From Alloascoidea africana (Eukaryota; Ascomycota; Alloascoideomycetes; Alloascoideales; Alloascoideaceae): a stretch of DNA of 64,000 bases. A program made the translations under genes and the position numbers. This document shows, in pieces, positions 10,466 to 21,028 of the stretch. The stretch covers positions 62,001 through 126,000 of the forward strand of contig JAKTTT010000010.1 of NCBI GenBank assembly GCA_030581615.1, in the 5' to 3' direction. Below the pieces are notes generated by a model, which saw nothing but the letters and a program-made list of their open reading frames with translations, did not search any database and was not told the origin of the DNA. Numbering within the stretch: position 1 is the first letter of the stretch; each line of letters starts with the position of its first letter.

Positions 10466-13255
10466 ATGAGCATCTATCTCCCCAATCCGTGCATTCTAGG
10501 CATCCTGTTCATCATATCGTCCCATGATGGGCCCCGTTCGGTGTTCCATTATCCGCTGGACGCAAACAACTACGGCTTTCAGACAACGCCTGTACCCAAA
10601 CAGTACAAGGGTGCGAAAGATCTAGACGACGTGCTTTATGAGGACGATGGAAACGACGGGGCTGAAGAGGATGAGGATGAGGACGAGGATGTAGACAAGG
10701 ATGGTAGAGGAAAAGATTTGAGAAATTTTTCATCGTCCTCTTCTTCGTCATCACTGTCTTCGTCAAGCGATGGTGATAGCGATGATTTTGATTCAGACTC
10801 TTCTGTGTTTGTCAATGATCCAGTGGGGCGCCATCGATGGCAGGGCACAGATAGAATGCGAATTACTGATAGAGATAAGAACCGGCGAAAAGGACAGAGT
10901 TCGAGACTTCGCTCACGAAGGTATTTGGAAAATGGTTATCTTAGTGGTAAAACGTTGTTGGATATTCTCGATGAGCAAGATCGAAGACGACTCAAGAAAG
11001 AAAAAAAGAGACAAAATCTTTTGAAGCATATGTTCAACAACTTGACAGATGCCAATAATGCTACTTCTCCGTATCTCAATTCTACAGTTGGCGCGCCTAC
11101 AACAAGCACCGCGACCACCAGCCCCAATGCTCTTCAGCCTGATTCACCTCAACTAAGTGCAACATCTGGGGAAAGAGACCGGGATCGGGATTCGATAAAC
11201 ACCTTAAAAGAGCCGAAAACATCAACAAAAACCTCATCCATTAATGAAAGACAGAGCGGTAAAAAATCATGGCAGCACGCGTTTGGGTTTGATAACGATT
11301 ATCTAGCCGAGCTTCTCTCTCCTGGTAAAGCACTTTCGAACGATCGGTTTGAGCTGACGGTAGATGGGATGGCCTTTCTTGGATACCCTGTTCATAGACT
11401 TGATAGCGGAGAGTGGAAGGAGAGAAGAAGAAATAAACATACAAAATCTTCCAAAACAAGGAGCACTCGAAGCGCAATGGGACCTACATCAACCCCAGCG
11501 CCATTGTCAGAGGATCATCCGATTGAACATTTTAAAACTGAGGAATCCAAAACGGATGATGATAATTCGGGCAATTTAGAAAATCTTTACTTTACAGAAT
11601 ACGAGGTTGAGAATCAAGATTTTGAGGCAACGAGGGATATTCATCATGAAGATGAAGCAAGAACGAGCGAGGAGAATTCGCTCACTATGTTTCACATTGT
11701 ATTTGTGATGAATCCGCCGTTGGTGGAATATAATTTTAGAATTGAAGAGATGTATCAGTTTGTGACGTCCAGATTGGCATTATTGTTAAGATACGAACAG
11801 GCCAAGAATAACTACGTTTGGGAAGAAGCCCGTAAGATCCTTAGGCTTAGAGAGAAGGCTGTAATGGATAATCTGCCTGGACCAGAGCTCTGGAAGCAAA
11901 TATTGTCAGAATCGTCCCTTGCAAAAGCAATTGAACGACTGTACTGTATGCTGGCAACATCTTCAATTGCAAATATTATGATCAATAAGCAGTTGCGGTC
12001 GTTCCAAATTCCTATAAGGAATGAGTTTGATTTCTTACCTCCCACGACCGTTCCCTATGTACCTGGATCTTTTCTATCAATCACAGCTCCTATAAACAAC
12101 GGAGATATGAGGAATGATGATAGCATGATGATTCATTATGCTCTTCTGCTGCTGGACACTCCAAGCAACATTATAGAGGATATCGAGACGGAGAAAGATG
12201 GCGTATTGGCAAATTTCATCCGAAGCATCAAGCCTACAGACAGCTTGCTCAAGTTATCTCAAAAATCGGGACTCGAGATACTACAAATAGAATCCTTTTC
12301 CTATCATTTGATATACTGGAGAAGAGCAAGGGCCATCCCCCCGATACAAACAAGAAATGCGTTCATTGTCAGCCCAATGGCGCCAATGGCTAGTCTCAAT
12401 GAAGATGCCTCGATATTCAAAGCCCAATTCCCATCGTTGCCGCCTCTCCCTATGTTTCTGTCATTGTTATCGTACTCGAAACCCCGACAATATGCAGCTT
12501 TGATACCAAGTCGCGATCACAGAGAGACGTATCTGGATGCTCTTTGCTGGCTTTTACGAAATGGATACGTGACTCAGTTGCTGACGTTCATGCATCTGAA
12601 GATAACAAAGACAATTAAAATACTGGTGGAAGAGGACATTGAAAGAGAATTGTTGGAGAAGGCGAAAACTAGCGGTATCACCAACTTGTCGGACCTGATC
12701 AAGAAAACTGCCATCGATTCGAGCACCGACAACTCAACCAAAGTGGAGGGCAGTGGTGGCGGTGGCGGTGGCGTGGATGCCTCTGCCAAACACGGTGGAG
12801 GGAGCTCTGAAAATGCTGATAAGGGGAAAGACTATCGAAATAACGATGGAGTCGGGATGAACGCTCCCGCTACAGCTCTTCAGCCTGTACCGGCGCCTAA
12901 TGTTTCTGTCTCCAGCTCAACCGGGACAAACGTGTCAAACCCAAACTCGAACTCTAATTCTCATCCAAAGTACCAGAAAAAACACAACGAGATTAACGTG
13001 GATTACAACGTTGATGAGGATGACACGATTCTGCTCGAGCCAGATAGGGCCACTGCACTGGAAAGACGGTGGATTGCAAAATGTATGGAAGGAAAGCCAA
13101 CTGAAGTGGTCAAACTGTTGGGAAAGTTACTCAAGTATATGAATGGGAAGCATGCATTAGAAATGGTTATGATTAAAGAGAACATCTCGAGGCAAGAGGT
13201 GAGAAAGCTGTTGCTAGACATTGGAGAGTATATAATTTATGTTAGGCATTGGTAA
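10466..13255 (+). CDS. NPR3: Nitrogen permease regulator 3 homologue (SEACIT/GATOR1 subunit)
   Basis: Npr3 pairs with Npr2 and Iml1 in the SEACIT complex (GATOR1 in animals), a GTPase-activating complex at the vacuole that inhibits TORC1 when amino acids are scarce. The 929-aa protein starts with the family signature LGILFIISSHDGPRSVFHYP (residues about 11-30). A long low-complexity insert follows, with acidic EDEDEDVDKD and serine runs. The second conserved block begins MFHIVFVMNPP near residue 408 and continues through FEFLPP-like and ALLLLDTP segments. The C-terminus (ERRWIAKCMEG, then KHALEMVMIKENISR and IGEYIIYVRHW) is the winged-helix end typical of Npr3. A glycine-rich run GGGGGG lies near residue 765. 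It is complete with no visible intron. It starts 107 bp after the mannosyltransferase stop. Confidence 0.92.
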   Translation: MSIYLPNPCILGILFIISSHDGPRSVFHYPLDANNYGFQTTPVPKQYKGAKDLDDVLYEDDGNDGAEEDEDEDEDVDKDGRGKDLRNFSSSSSSSSLSSSSDGDSDDFDSDSSVFVNDPVGRHRWQGTDRMRITDRDKNRRKGQSSRLRSRRYLENGYLSGKTLLDILDEQDRRRLKKEKKRQNLLKHMFNNLTDANNATSPYLNSTVGAPTTSTATTSPNALQPDSPQLSATSGERDRDRDSINTLKEPKTSTKTSSINERQSGKKSWQHAFGFDNDYLAELLSPGKALSNDRFELTVDGMAFLGYPVHRLDSGEWKERRRNKHTKSSKTRSTRSAMGPTSTPAPLSEDHPIEHFKTEESKTDDDNSGNLENLYFTEYEVENQDFEATRDIHHEDEARTSEENSLTMFHIVFVMNPPLVEYNFRIEEMYQFVTSRLALLLRYEQAKNNYVWEEARKILRLREKAVMDNLPGPELWKQILSESSLAKAIERLYCMLATSSIANIMINKQLRSFQIPIRNEFDFLPPTTVPYVPGSFLSITAPINNGDMRNDDSMMIHYALLLLDTPSNIIEDIETEKDGVLANFIRSIKPTDSLLKLSQKSGLEILQIESFSYHLIYWRRARAIPPIQTRNAFIVSPMAPMASLNEDASIFKAQFPSLPPLPMFLSLLSYSKPRQYAALIPSRDHRETYLDALCWLLRNGYVTQLLTFMHLKITKTIKILVEEDIERELLEKAKTSGITNLSDLIKKTAIDSSTDNSTKVEGSGGGGGGVDASAKHGGGSSENADKGKDYRNNDGVGMNAPATALQPVPAPNVSVSSSTGTNVSNPNSNSNSHPKYQKKHNEINVDYNVDEDDTILLEPDRATALERRWIAKCMEGKPTEVVKLLGKLLKYMNGKHALEMVMIKENISRQEVRKLLLDIGEYIIYVRHW

Positions 13256-13613
13256 TTAGATGAGGCTCCTCCATAATTTTTTATTCGGCGTTGAACATTT
13301 CCAGTAGCTACTGCAAAATGCCTTTCGCTGGATCTCGGGGCTTTGCCACCATTGCCAGATATAGTTTGAGTTGGTGGAGAGTTTGTGTTTTGTAGTCGAT
13401 TCGTTTTTTCTTTAGTGCTCCCTGCATCTAAAGTTCAGCGCATAAGCTTTCTTGGACTTTTCGGGGTTCGACTCATACTCAATGGTTTTCTTTCCTGTTT
13501 CAATGTTCAACAAGACAACTGGTGATCAATATAAAAAAAAGAGCATTCCTTCAACAGTTTTTCTTTCTCACGCTCGAAACATACACTACCAGTTTTTCAA
13601 TTTTACTACTGCC
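13256..13613. other. Short intergenic region with a TATA box
   Basis: 358 bases between NPR3 and the next small gene. A TATAAAAA at 13530-13537 lies about 80 bases before the ATG at 13614, which favours that ATG over upstream in-frame ones (first at 13482). Nothing else was recognised. Confidence 0.5.
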
Positions 13614-14108
13614 ATGCCTGGAAAGAACAATACTGTGCGCACCACTGTTCCTACATGGGACCTACCTACATATCATGAACTACCACAAGTGAAAAGAAGA
13701 GAAGAAGAGTCTGTTCCAAAGTACTCTCCGGTTGCAGATGATCATATCGACTCTGGATACTATGACTCAAAGGGAGAGCTTATAATCATTAAAGACCTCC
13801 CAACTGCAAAGCCTAAACAGAAACAGAGCCCGAAACAATCCAAAGCCAAGAACAAAAAGCACACTCCTTACACATATGAGCATTATAGAGCCTATGTTAA
13901 CGGGGAGATAGGTACGGCAAAAAGAGATAGATCTGATAATCGAAACTCGAGTGAAAGCGAAAGTGATAGAGAAAGTTCACGCCCACAATTATCTCCTAGA
14001 TCTTCACAAGCATCAGCGACAGATAGCCAAAGCTCTTCCTCATCTCAAACATCACAGAGCCGGAATTCTTTGACGAGATTCTTCCCATTTTCTCAGAGAA
14101 AAAGTTAA
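13614..14108 (+). CDS. Hypothetical small basic, serine-rich protein
   Basis: I do not recognise this gene. It encodes 164 aa from the ATG at 13614, which follows a TATAAAAA by about 80 bases; the frame is open upstream with another ATG at 13482, but that leader (MVFFPVS) looks like untranslated sequence. Residues 1-60 are ordered-looking with TWDLPTYHELP, KYSPVADDH and GYYDSKGELIIIKDL. A lysine/glutamine/proline-rich segment (PKQKQSPKQSKAKNKK) and TPYTYEHYRAYVNGE follow. The C-terminal third is a serine-rich, probably phosphorylated tail ending SLTRFFPFSQRKS. No membrane segment or signal peptide is visible. Biased but not random composition, a TATA box and a clean stop support a real gene. 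Confidence 0.55.
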   Translation: MPGKNNTVRTTVPTWDLPTYHELPQVKRREEESVPKYSPVADDHIDSGYYDSKGELIIIKDLPTAKPKQKQSPKQSKAKNKKHTPYTYEHYRAYVNGEIGTAKRDRSDNRNSSESESDRESSRPQLSPRSSQASATDSQSSSSSQTSQSRNSLTRFFPFSQRKS

Positions 14109-17010
14109 GATGTTGCTCCATATTTTCTCACTTTGAAGCTTGTATATTTAAACGAGAGACAAAACTCTAAAAAAAAATATGTATGGGAGACAGTTACCGG
14201 GAATTTATTCTTTTTTGCATTCGGTGGGGATCTTCGCCGGTATGGCCGGCGCTTAATTTAATTGCCACCACCTTGGGGGGGTTTTCATTCCGCCGGAAAT
14301 TGCTGGCCCTTGAATGGCACTGGACATGTCATCACTCGAAAATAGAGCTGTTGTCTGAGATGTGAAGCTGATGTCCGGTATGCCCGACCACTTTTTTCTC
14401 TTCTCATAAAGGTTGTGACGGAGCACAAACTATATATAGGATTTGTCTAAACCTGGAACTCGTTTTCTTTTCTTTAAATACATCAATTTTAGACAGATTG
14501 GGTACCTACTTGCTAGTTTAGGGGATATTAGATGTTTCGGAATACATGTTTTGTTTTTTTTTCGTTTGGAAGCATCAAGCCTATTTTGGCTTTTATGGTG
14601 TAAAGCTTCCATGCATACAACTCTGTATTATTTCCGCTAATGTCCGTCTGGGTCAAAAAATTACGTTTGTACTTTCACTTTTTTATTTTTCAGAGCGTTC
14701 CAGCCTCGTTTGAAAATAATCTCTACCTTTGTACAGGCCACTATTTCCAAAGAATGTTATGACTCAATTAGTCAAATTCAATCTGACAATTCGTTTCATT
14801 TATTTCAAACTTTGAATCTATTCACCTTTTGGCGCTGTTACATAAGAGCGGCATCACAAAGCTGTTACTAAAAGCCGAGCTGATCTTACACCTTGTGTGT
14901 ATAGCCAAACACTCCTCCCAGATCTGCTATAGAGAATAAATGATTCGGAAAAAGTGTAAATTAACTTTTTCCCTAGCTAGTTAGTAGTCAGGCTTTCCTT
15001 CTCCAGCATACTCATCACTAATCATGGAGCATATGGAATAGAGTGGCTATGCCCTGTTTGTCCTAGTTTCCCTCAATCTCTTACGGAGTTAAGCAGTTGT
15101 AAGATGTATTTTAAGCTCTTACATTTTTATGCATCCTCTCATCGGATTTTGTAAACGAGATGAGAGAGCAAGAGCCGTACCCGTTGTCAACACCATTAAA
15201 CTTCATTTGTTTACTGCCACTCTAATTCTTTACACACACTTTTAAGCTTAGGTTCCTGAAATTATCCTATTGTAAGGATACGTGTATTTCCAGTGGGCTG
15301 TATTAAGTAGTGAAAAAAGCAGATCTTTTTCGAAGCCAAGGTATCACCCTTCACTTCCAACAGGGCATGTATCCTCTTGGAAATGCTTTTGATTAAGGGT
15401 AAATGCAGAATGAAGAGGTCTTTCACAAGGATTCAGTGTCTGAGGATCACTTTAATCCCGTAATTCCAAGAGCTGAACGAGGCACTGGTACAGCTGACGT
15501 TTCATTTCGACCATGATGACAACTCAACTGATTCCGTTATTGATTTTGTTTTACCACCAGTGAAAACAACACTTTGTGTTTCAGTGCTATCTCCTGAGCC
15601 AATATCATCACTGCCTGCTGGCCATCGGGACTACTGGTGAAAGGATCTGGGGATCTACTGAAGGTCATCGAGGGGCCAATACCTATTGGAGAGTCTCGTT
15701 TAGAAGAGATTTATGGAAGGAAACTAACTAAAAAGGTGCTTCTGACTATTGCGTGTCCTTGTCCTACACTCCTGACAAGTAGCAGTCTGTTTCTTCTATG
15801 GGCGGTGAGACTTTGTGTTAGGTATCTGAGCTCTGTGGAATCCCGTATTGCATTCATTTTTCTCATTCCTTGCAATTAATCGATAATTGATATTTCTTCA
15901 GTGCCACAACCCCACTCCTCTGCTACTACTATGACCTTGCGTTCTTGGTTAAGATTTTCCTTATCTAGTTGCCTAATTTTATGTTGACTTGTTCAAGAGT
16001 TGTAACTATCTTAGCAACGCTCTCTCTAAAATTGTTGATTCCATAATAAAAAAGCCATTTATCTTAGACAGATTCTGAAATGCCATTGTTTGTTCTTAAA
16101 AGACCCACTAATCGCATGGACAGTGTGATATAGGTCAACTGATTGGACGGGAAGAAAGCTGTTCTCAAAATCTGATATCGGTGATGGAAAACTTCGGGGC
16201 ATCACAAAAATGTTATCTCAAACTCAACACCAAGAAAAAAGATTGAATTGATGGTATATTGCTTTACAGCTCTTATCTGCTGCTGCTACAAATAGTGTAC
16301 GCATTCCAAGGCTAACGATGTCAAAAAAGCCAATTCAAATGACACTAATAAAAATGAATCTCTCATATCAAAAGTTGAACAATTTCTAGAGTTATTTATT
16401 GAAGACTATTAACTCTTATATAGTTTTCTACTACCTTCTACCACTAACAAGTTATTAATCCTTTTAACTGGATAGAATCACTTTTTTATGCTCACTTTTA
16501 ATGCAAACCGGGGTATGATTGTTTCTTTTGAAGCATTTTTTCTTTATACAAAGATAACCGATTATTTTAGTTTCTCTTCAACATCTCTTCATTTATTTCA
16601 CTGTTTTGTAGTCACAACTGTTTCTTGCTAGGAATCTCAAAAGTTCTGGGCAGTAACCTTTACAAAGATGTAAAGACATTAATTCAAGAGCCTTTTATTC
16701 CTTAATGCACTCCTAAAGTTCGAGAAATAAGGGAATGTTCTTTAGTTTGGGTCAATACATTAATGCTGTTTTTCTTTGCATCCAAGAACAAGACATAATA
16801 TATCGAAACTATGGTGGATGCCAGAAGACATATAAAGAACTTCTAAACAACGCCTTAGATGATCTGATCAAAACATAAAGGATTACTTATAACAAGAAGA
16901 TTCGAAGAGACTGTAGTAAAAACAGTAAACACCAAAGTAGAACATAATTATATGATTTGGGGGAGGACTCAAATGCCGAATTTTTAAAATATGTGACAGA
17001 ATCAAAATTA
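14109..17010. other. Gene-poor AT-rich stretch, nothing recognised
   Basis: 2.9 kb without a convincing gene, RNA or full-length element. The longest plus-strand frame is 80 codons (15637-15879) and has no family resemblance. Short stretches near 16.1-16.9 kb vaguely recall decayed retroelement coding sequence, but I cannot assign a family. This is the left part of a 9-kb block poor in host genes. Confidence 0.45.
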
Positions 17011-17196
17011 TTACATTTTCCCCTCACTTAATCCAATCCTCTTTCATTTGTTTTAACTTCCAAGTGTTGCTGAATGGGCATGTTTTTCACGACGTTTCCG
17101 GTGCAACTCTGTGGACGAGCAAAACATGTCCACTCAGCAACACTTGGAAGTTAAAACAAATGGAAGAGGATTGGATTAAGTAAGGGGAGAATGTAA
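17011..17196. repeat. Inverted repeat, arms about 76 bp, of retroelement 3'-end sequence
   Basis: Left arm 17011-17086 and right arm 17121-17196 are near-perfect reverse complements around a spacer of about 34 bases. The right arm ends in a purine-rich tract (AAGTAAGGGGAGAA) directly before an LTR start, so the arms look like two inverted copies of the region before a 3' LTR. Part of the fossil cluster. Confidence 0.8.
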
Positions 17197-17384
17197 GAAT
17201 AGTGATTCTTATTAACAAAAGGCTCAATATATTCAAGAATGGTGTAATAATGAGACTGAAGCCAAAGAGTATAAAAAGAATTTTGTTTTTTATTTTTAGT
17301 TTTCTTCTTCTTTAAGCTACTTAATGTTAATTCTCTGTGCCATAAACTTGAGAGTTCAGGACTGAGGTTTTGTTCTCACGCACA
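17193..17384 (+). mobile_element. LTR remnant, about 192 bp
   Basis: The segment starts TGTAAGAATAGTGATTCTTA after a polypurine tract and ends near TTCTCACGCACA. It has an internal TATA-like GAGTATAAAAAG. It resembles the reverse complement of 20351-20541 in length, in its start and in an internal block (AGAGTTCAG then CTGAGGTT and TGTTCTC). I take it as one LTR of a Ty3/Gypsy-like family. No clear target-site duplication was seen. Confidence 0.6.
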
Positions 17385-17388
17385 CCAT

Positions 17389-17930
17389 GTAAGAGAAATA
17401 GCTTCTCTTATTAGTTAGACCCGGTCCCTAGACCTGAGTCCAGGTCTATCGGTCCTAACCCGATCCTGCATTTTTGAGAGAAATAGGCCACCACCCCTTT
17501 AAGATCTCCTTCCTCTGTTACATCTTCCAGTACAGCCCCAATTTCCACATTTCTGGCATCTGTTGACACCCTGAAATTGGCCGAAGGGAAGTCTGGGATC
17601 ACTAGGACTGGCGAGTGGGACAGGGCGTGTTTGAAGAACTCGAACGACTTGTCTTGAGGAGGTCCCCACTCGCATTTGTTGTTGGCGAAGTCGTTGAGCG
17701 GGGCAGCGTGATGGGAGAAACCAGGGACGAATCTTCTGTAGTAGTTTAGGAGGCCAAGGAAAGATTTTGTGTCTCTAGGAGACTTCGGAGTTTGCCAGTT
17801 GGTTATGGCAGTGACTTTGTTTGCGTCGGGTGAAATGCCGTTTCCATCGATCTGAAAACCCAAAAACGAGACGGAAGACACCAAGTGTATGTTTATGGTT
17901 TCTTCGATCTCGTTCCTGGGGTTCCAGATC
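17389..17930 (-). mobile_element. Fossil Ty3/Gypsy pol fragment (reverse transcriptase end and RNase H start), inverted
   Basis: Minus-strand sequence similar to the end of the reverse transcriptase and the start of RNase H of Ty3/Gypsy elements, with recognisable FLGLLNYYRRF and ATNWQTPKSP-type motifs. It is a partial inverted copy of the plus-strand fragment that begins at about 17889; arms of about 390 bp meet around 17863-17916. A short LTR-like start (17389-17413) borders it. It is a broken fossil. Confidence 0.8.
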
Positions 17931-19976
17931 GATGGAAACGGCCTCTTACCAGATCCAAAGAAAGTCACTGCCATAACCAACTGGCAAACTCCAAAGACTC
18001 CTAGAGACACAAAATCTTTCCTTGGCCTCCTAAACTACTACCGAAGATTCGAGCCTAGTTTCTCTCATAATGCTGCCCCGCTAAACGATTTTGCAAACAA
18101 CAAATGCGAGTGGGAACGTCCTCAAGACGAGTCCTTCGATTTCTTCAAGCACGCCCTGTCCCACGCGCCAGTCCTGGTCATCCCAAACTTCCCTTCGGCT
18201 AATTTCAGAGTGGCTACAGATGCAAGCAAGGCAGTAATTGGGGCTGTACTGGAAGATGTGACAGAGGAAGGAGATCTTAAAGGAGTCGTGGCTCATTTCT
18301 CCCGAAAGTTAAACCCGGCTGAACTCAACCACCCCGTCCGCGAGCAAGAACTGCTTGCATTGGCCTCTACACTCAAAACTTGGCGCCACTACTTAACGGG
18401 CGTACCCTTCATAGTGCATGCTGACCACCAATCACTGGTACAAGTACAAAATGGGAACAAGCAATCCATGGGAAGGCTAAACAGATGGTTACAACTACTT
18501 GCCGAATATGACTTCTCCGTTGAATACATACCTGGTTCCACGAACAATGCCGCTGACGCTCTTAGCCGTCCGCTAGACGAAGCCAATACCTTACAAGCTT
18601 CAGTACGAGACGTCTCCTTTGACATTGACCAGCTCGTTTTGGAATACAAAAGGAACCCCGAACTAAAACAAGTATACGACATTTTGAAATCAGGAATAGA
18701 CACACCTAAAGAAATCAATGCTTATATCAAGTATTTCCGTTTGGATAACAACCAGTGCCTATACTTTCCGGCAATTGTTGGTGCTACTACTTGGCGCTTG
18801 TGCCTACCCCACGGTACCATCGCCACAAAGTTATCTACTACGCCCATGACGCAGCCATTGCTTCTCATCCTGGTTACTACAAGACTTATCTTATACTGGC
18901 AAACAAATACTGGTGGAAGAATATGTCCAGATCCATCAAGAGATATGTACAGCGCTGTCTAATCAGCCAAACAACCAAGTCGACTTTGGCCTCACTGGGT
19001 CTCCTTATGCCGCTCGCAATCCCAGAACAACGTTGGACCGATGTCAGCCTTGATTTTATTACTGATCTGCCTCAAACCGAGAATGGATACAACGCGATTT
19101 TTGTAGTAACGGATAGATCAACCAAACGCGGACACTTCATTCCCACGACAAAGGAAGTTACGGGTGAAATTGCGGGACACCTATTCCACAAAAGCATCGT
19201 CAAACTTCATGGGATTCCCAAAGTTGTGGTGTCAGACCGCGACCTCCGATTTACGGGCAAGTTTTGGAAGCCATTACATGCAAGAGTTGGAACAAGATTA
19301 GACATGCCTACGACAAACCACCCTGAATCGGACGGGCAAACCAAAAAACTCAATCGAACCCTCGGACAAATGTTACGAGCTTACGCCCTTCAAAATCCAT
19401 TATTGTGGACACACTACTTAGGCACAGCTAAATTTGCTTATAACGCCGCCTTTCGATCAGTCATGAAAGGACTCATGCCAATACTAGATTTAAAGGCGGC
19501 GTTATAAGCAAATTTAGCTGTGCCTAAGTAGTGTGTCCACAATAATGGATTTTGAAGGGCGTAAGCTCGTAACATTTGTCCGAGGGTTCGATTGAGTTTT
19601 TTGGTTTGCCCGTCCGATTCAGGGTGGTTTGTCGTAGGCATGTCTAATCTTGTTCCAACTCTTGCATGTAATGACTTCCAAAACTTGCCCGTAAAGCGGG
19701 GGTCGCGGTCTGACACCACAGCCAAGCCGCCCAGAAATACTTCCGATTGGAAATCTTCCTTATTCTTTGGCCGCCGACGACTTCACAACAAAGATTAAAG
19801 CTATTTTGAAATTGGTTCAGGACTCCATGGTGGAAGCGCATAGGTCTCAAGAGGCTTCCTAGAACCAACATAACAGGGAACTCTTCTACAAAGTTGGTGA
19901 CCTTATTTTGATTCATCGCCAAGCTTTTATTGCAACAGGAAAGTTTCATATATACTCTCCTGGAAACCTTGCTTGA
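17889..19976 (+). mobile_element. Fossil Ty3/Gypsy (Metaviridae) pol: RT end, RNase H, integrase, broken
   Basis: Plus-strand remains in the order reverse transcriptase C-terminus (FLGLLNYYRRF), RNase H (TDASK-type motif, HPVREQELLAL, end at AADALSR), integrase zinc-finger region and integrase core (LDFITDLPQTENG, TDRSTKRGHF, NHPESDGQT). RNase H before integrase identifies Ty3/Gypsy. Gag, protease and most of the reverse transcriptase are not seen. An inverted piece of the integrase core is embedded at 19492-19719. The copy is clearly broken, with several breaks, and cannot be a working element. Its motifs remain easy to read, so decay looks moderate rather than ancient. Confidence 0.88.
19224..19719. 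repeat. Inverted repeat within the fossil integrase, arms about 229 bp
   Basis: The integrase-core segment at 19224-19453 recurs as its reverse complement at 19492-19719 after a spacer of about 38 bases. The arms share nearly all positions read by eye, for example GCCGCCTTT at 19445 against AAAGGCGGC at 19492. It is the third fold-back in the same fossil cluster. Confidence 0.85.
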
Positions 19977-20035
19977 TAATTGGAAGGGTTTACACCCGTC
20001 AGAACCCTCAGAGGTAGAAGTTGAAAAGTAAAGTG

Positions 20036-20346
20036 AGGAAGATCTAAGAGAAATGATTCTCTTAACCTCTGATTAGTTCTATTTAGTTTCTGTTATTCAC
20101 ATTCGCTCTTAGTTACCATTTTCTTGACTTGTTTTACATTCAGTAACTACAAGCGGTTATTCTAGTAATCCTTTAGTTGCTCGCATAGTTTCTAGCAGTT
20201 TATAGCTCTATAAAAAGAGGCCTTTCTCCCTAAGTCTTAGGAAAAGGCACCCAGCAACGAATACATTTCCTTTTGTTTCTTTCTTAACTTTTGAGCCCTG
20301 TTCTTCCCCTTGAAGTAAGAGAATCCCACCAGGCATTCATCTTACA
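20036..20346 (+). mobile_element. Probable 3' LTR of the Ty3/Gypsy fossil, about 300 bp
   Basis: It follows the end of the pol remains after a purine-rich tract (AAGTGAGGAAGA), opens with TCTAAGAGAAATGATTCTCTTA, carries a TATA box (TATAAAAAGAGG, near 20211) and ends near ATCTTACA. Its opening resembles the short remnant at 17389-17413. Exact ends are uncertain by several bases. Confidence 0.5.
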
Positions 20347-20350
20347 CACC

Positions 20351-20541
20351 TGTAAGAGAACAGAACCTCAGCTCTGAACTCTTAGGTTGTGGTTTGGTTC
20401 TTAAAACTTGTATTCAGGTAACTTGTAGAAAAGAACAAGAAACTACATAAACTAACTTTAAATACACATCATTATCAGTATTCAATTTACACATGTGACC
20501 ATTTGTGCTATACAAACGAAGAGTAAGAATCAGAATTCTAA
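20351..20541 (-). mobile_element. Solo-LTR-like remnant, minus orientation, about 191 bp
   Basis: On the minus strand it starts TGTTAGAATTCTGATTCTTAC (20541) and ends TTCTCTTACA (20351), so it has the TG...CA ends and matching inverted tips of an LTR. It resembles 17193-17384 in inverted orientation and has nearly the same length. It lies about 4 bases from the end of the neighbouring LTR and about 410 bases upstream of the tRNA-Ile gene. Confidence 0.55.
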
Positions 20542-20796
20542 CAACCAGTATCACAGTGGTGATTTTCAAGAGAAAAATTGTTAATTCTTATATTAAAAGT
20601 GGCGAAAAGACGCCCTTATATAGACCTCGACGATAAATAAAGATTATATACGATCAAGAATAAAAGTAAACGTGTCAATAACAGATTATTGCTAGCAAGA
20701 AAAGAATATAGCTTGATAGCAATTAAGAAAGAAAAGATAATCAATAACAATAAAGAGTAATCGTAGCAAGATTGCAATAAAGTAAATAAAAAGAAA

Positions 20797-20880
20797 AGAA
20801 GAAGTATAACGTTAAGAAGAACAAAAGAAGAAGTATAACGTTAAGAAGAACAAAAGATAAAGCATAACGTTAAGAAGAGA
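20797..20880. repeat. Tandem repeat, about three copies of a 28-bp unit
   Basis: The unit AGAAGTATAACGTTAAGAAG, with short AGAACAAA spacers, occurs three times in a row, the third copy being slightly diverged (AAAGCATAACGTTAAGAAG). The array is purine-rich on the plus strand and ends about 75 bases before the tRNA gene. Confidence 0.8.
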
Positions 20881-20954
20881 ATAAAGGAAATAGTTTGTAA
20901 AAGAAGGTAAAGTATGGAGACGTCAGAGCAATAATCGTCACAACCAGAACAACT

Positions 20955-21028
20955 GGTCTCTTGGCCCAGTTGGTTAAGGCACCGTGCTAATAACGCGGGG
21001 ATCAGCGGTTCGATCCCGCTAGAGACCA
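20955..21028 (+). tRNA. tRNA-Ile (AAT), intronless
   Basis: A 74-base cloverleaf: acceptor GGTCTCT pairs with AGAGACC, the anticodon stem CCGTG/CGCGG holds the loop CTAATAA with anticodon AAT (20989-20991), and the T arm is GCGG-TTCGATC-CCGC. A and B boxes (TGGCCCAGTTGG and GGTTCGATCCC) are intact. A T run (TTTTTT) starts about one base after the end and should stop RNA polymerase III. The sequence appears identical to the S. cerevisiae tRNA-Ile(AAU). LTR remnants upstream fit the known targeting of Ty3-like elements to tRNA gene starts. Confidence 0.97.

Noticed and set aside
15637-15879. Plus-strand 80-codon frame in the gene-poor block
   Set aside because: No family resemblance, no start context and biased composition.
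16126-16900. Possible decayed retroelement coding sequence
   Set aside because: Similarity too weak to name a family; left as unannotated.
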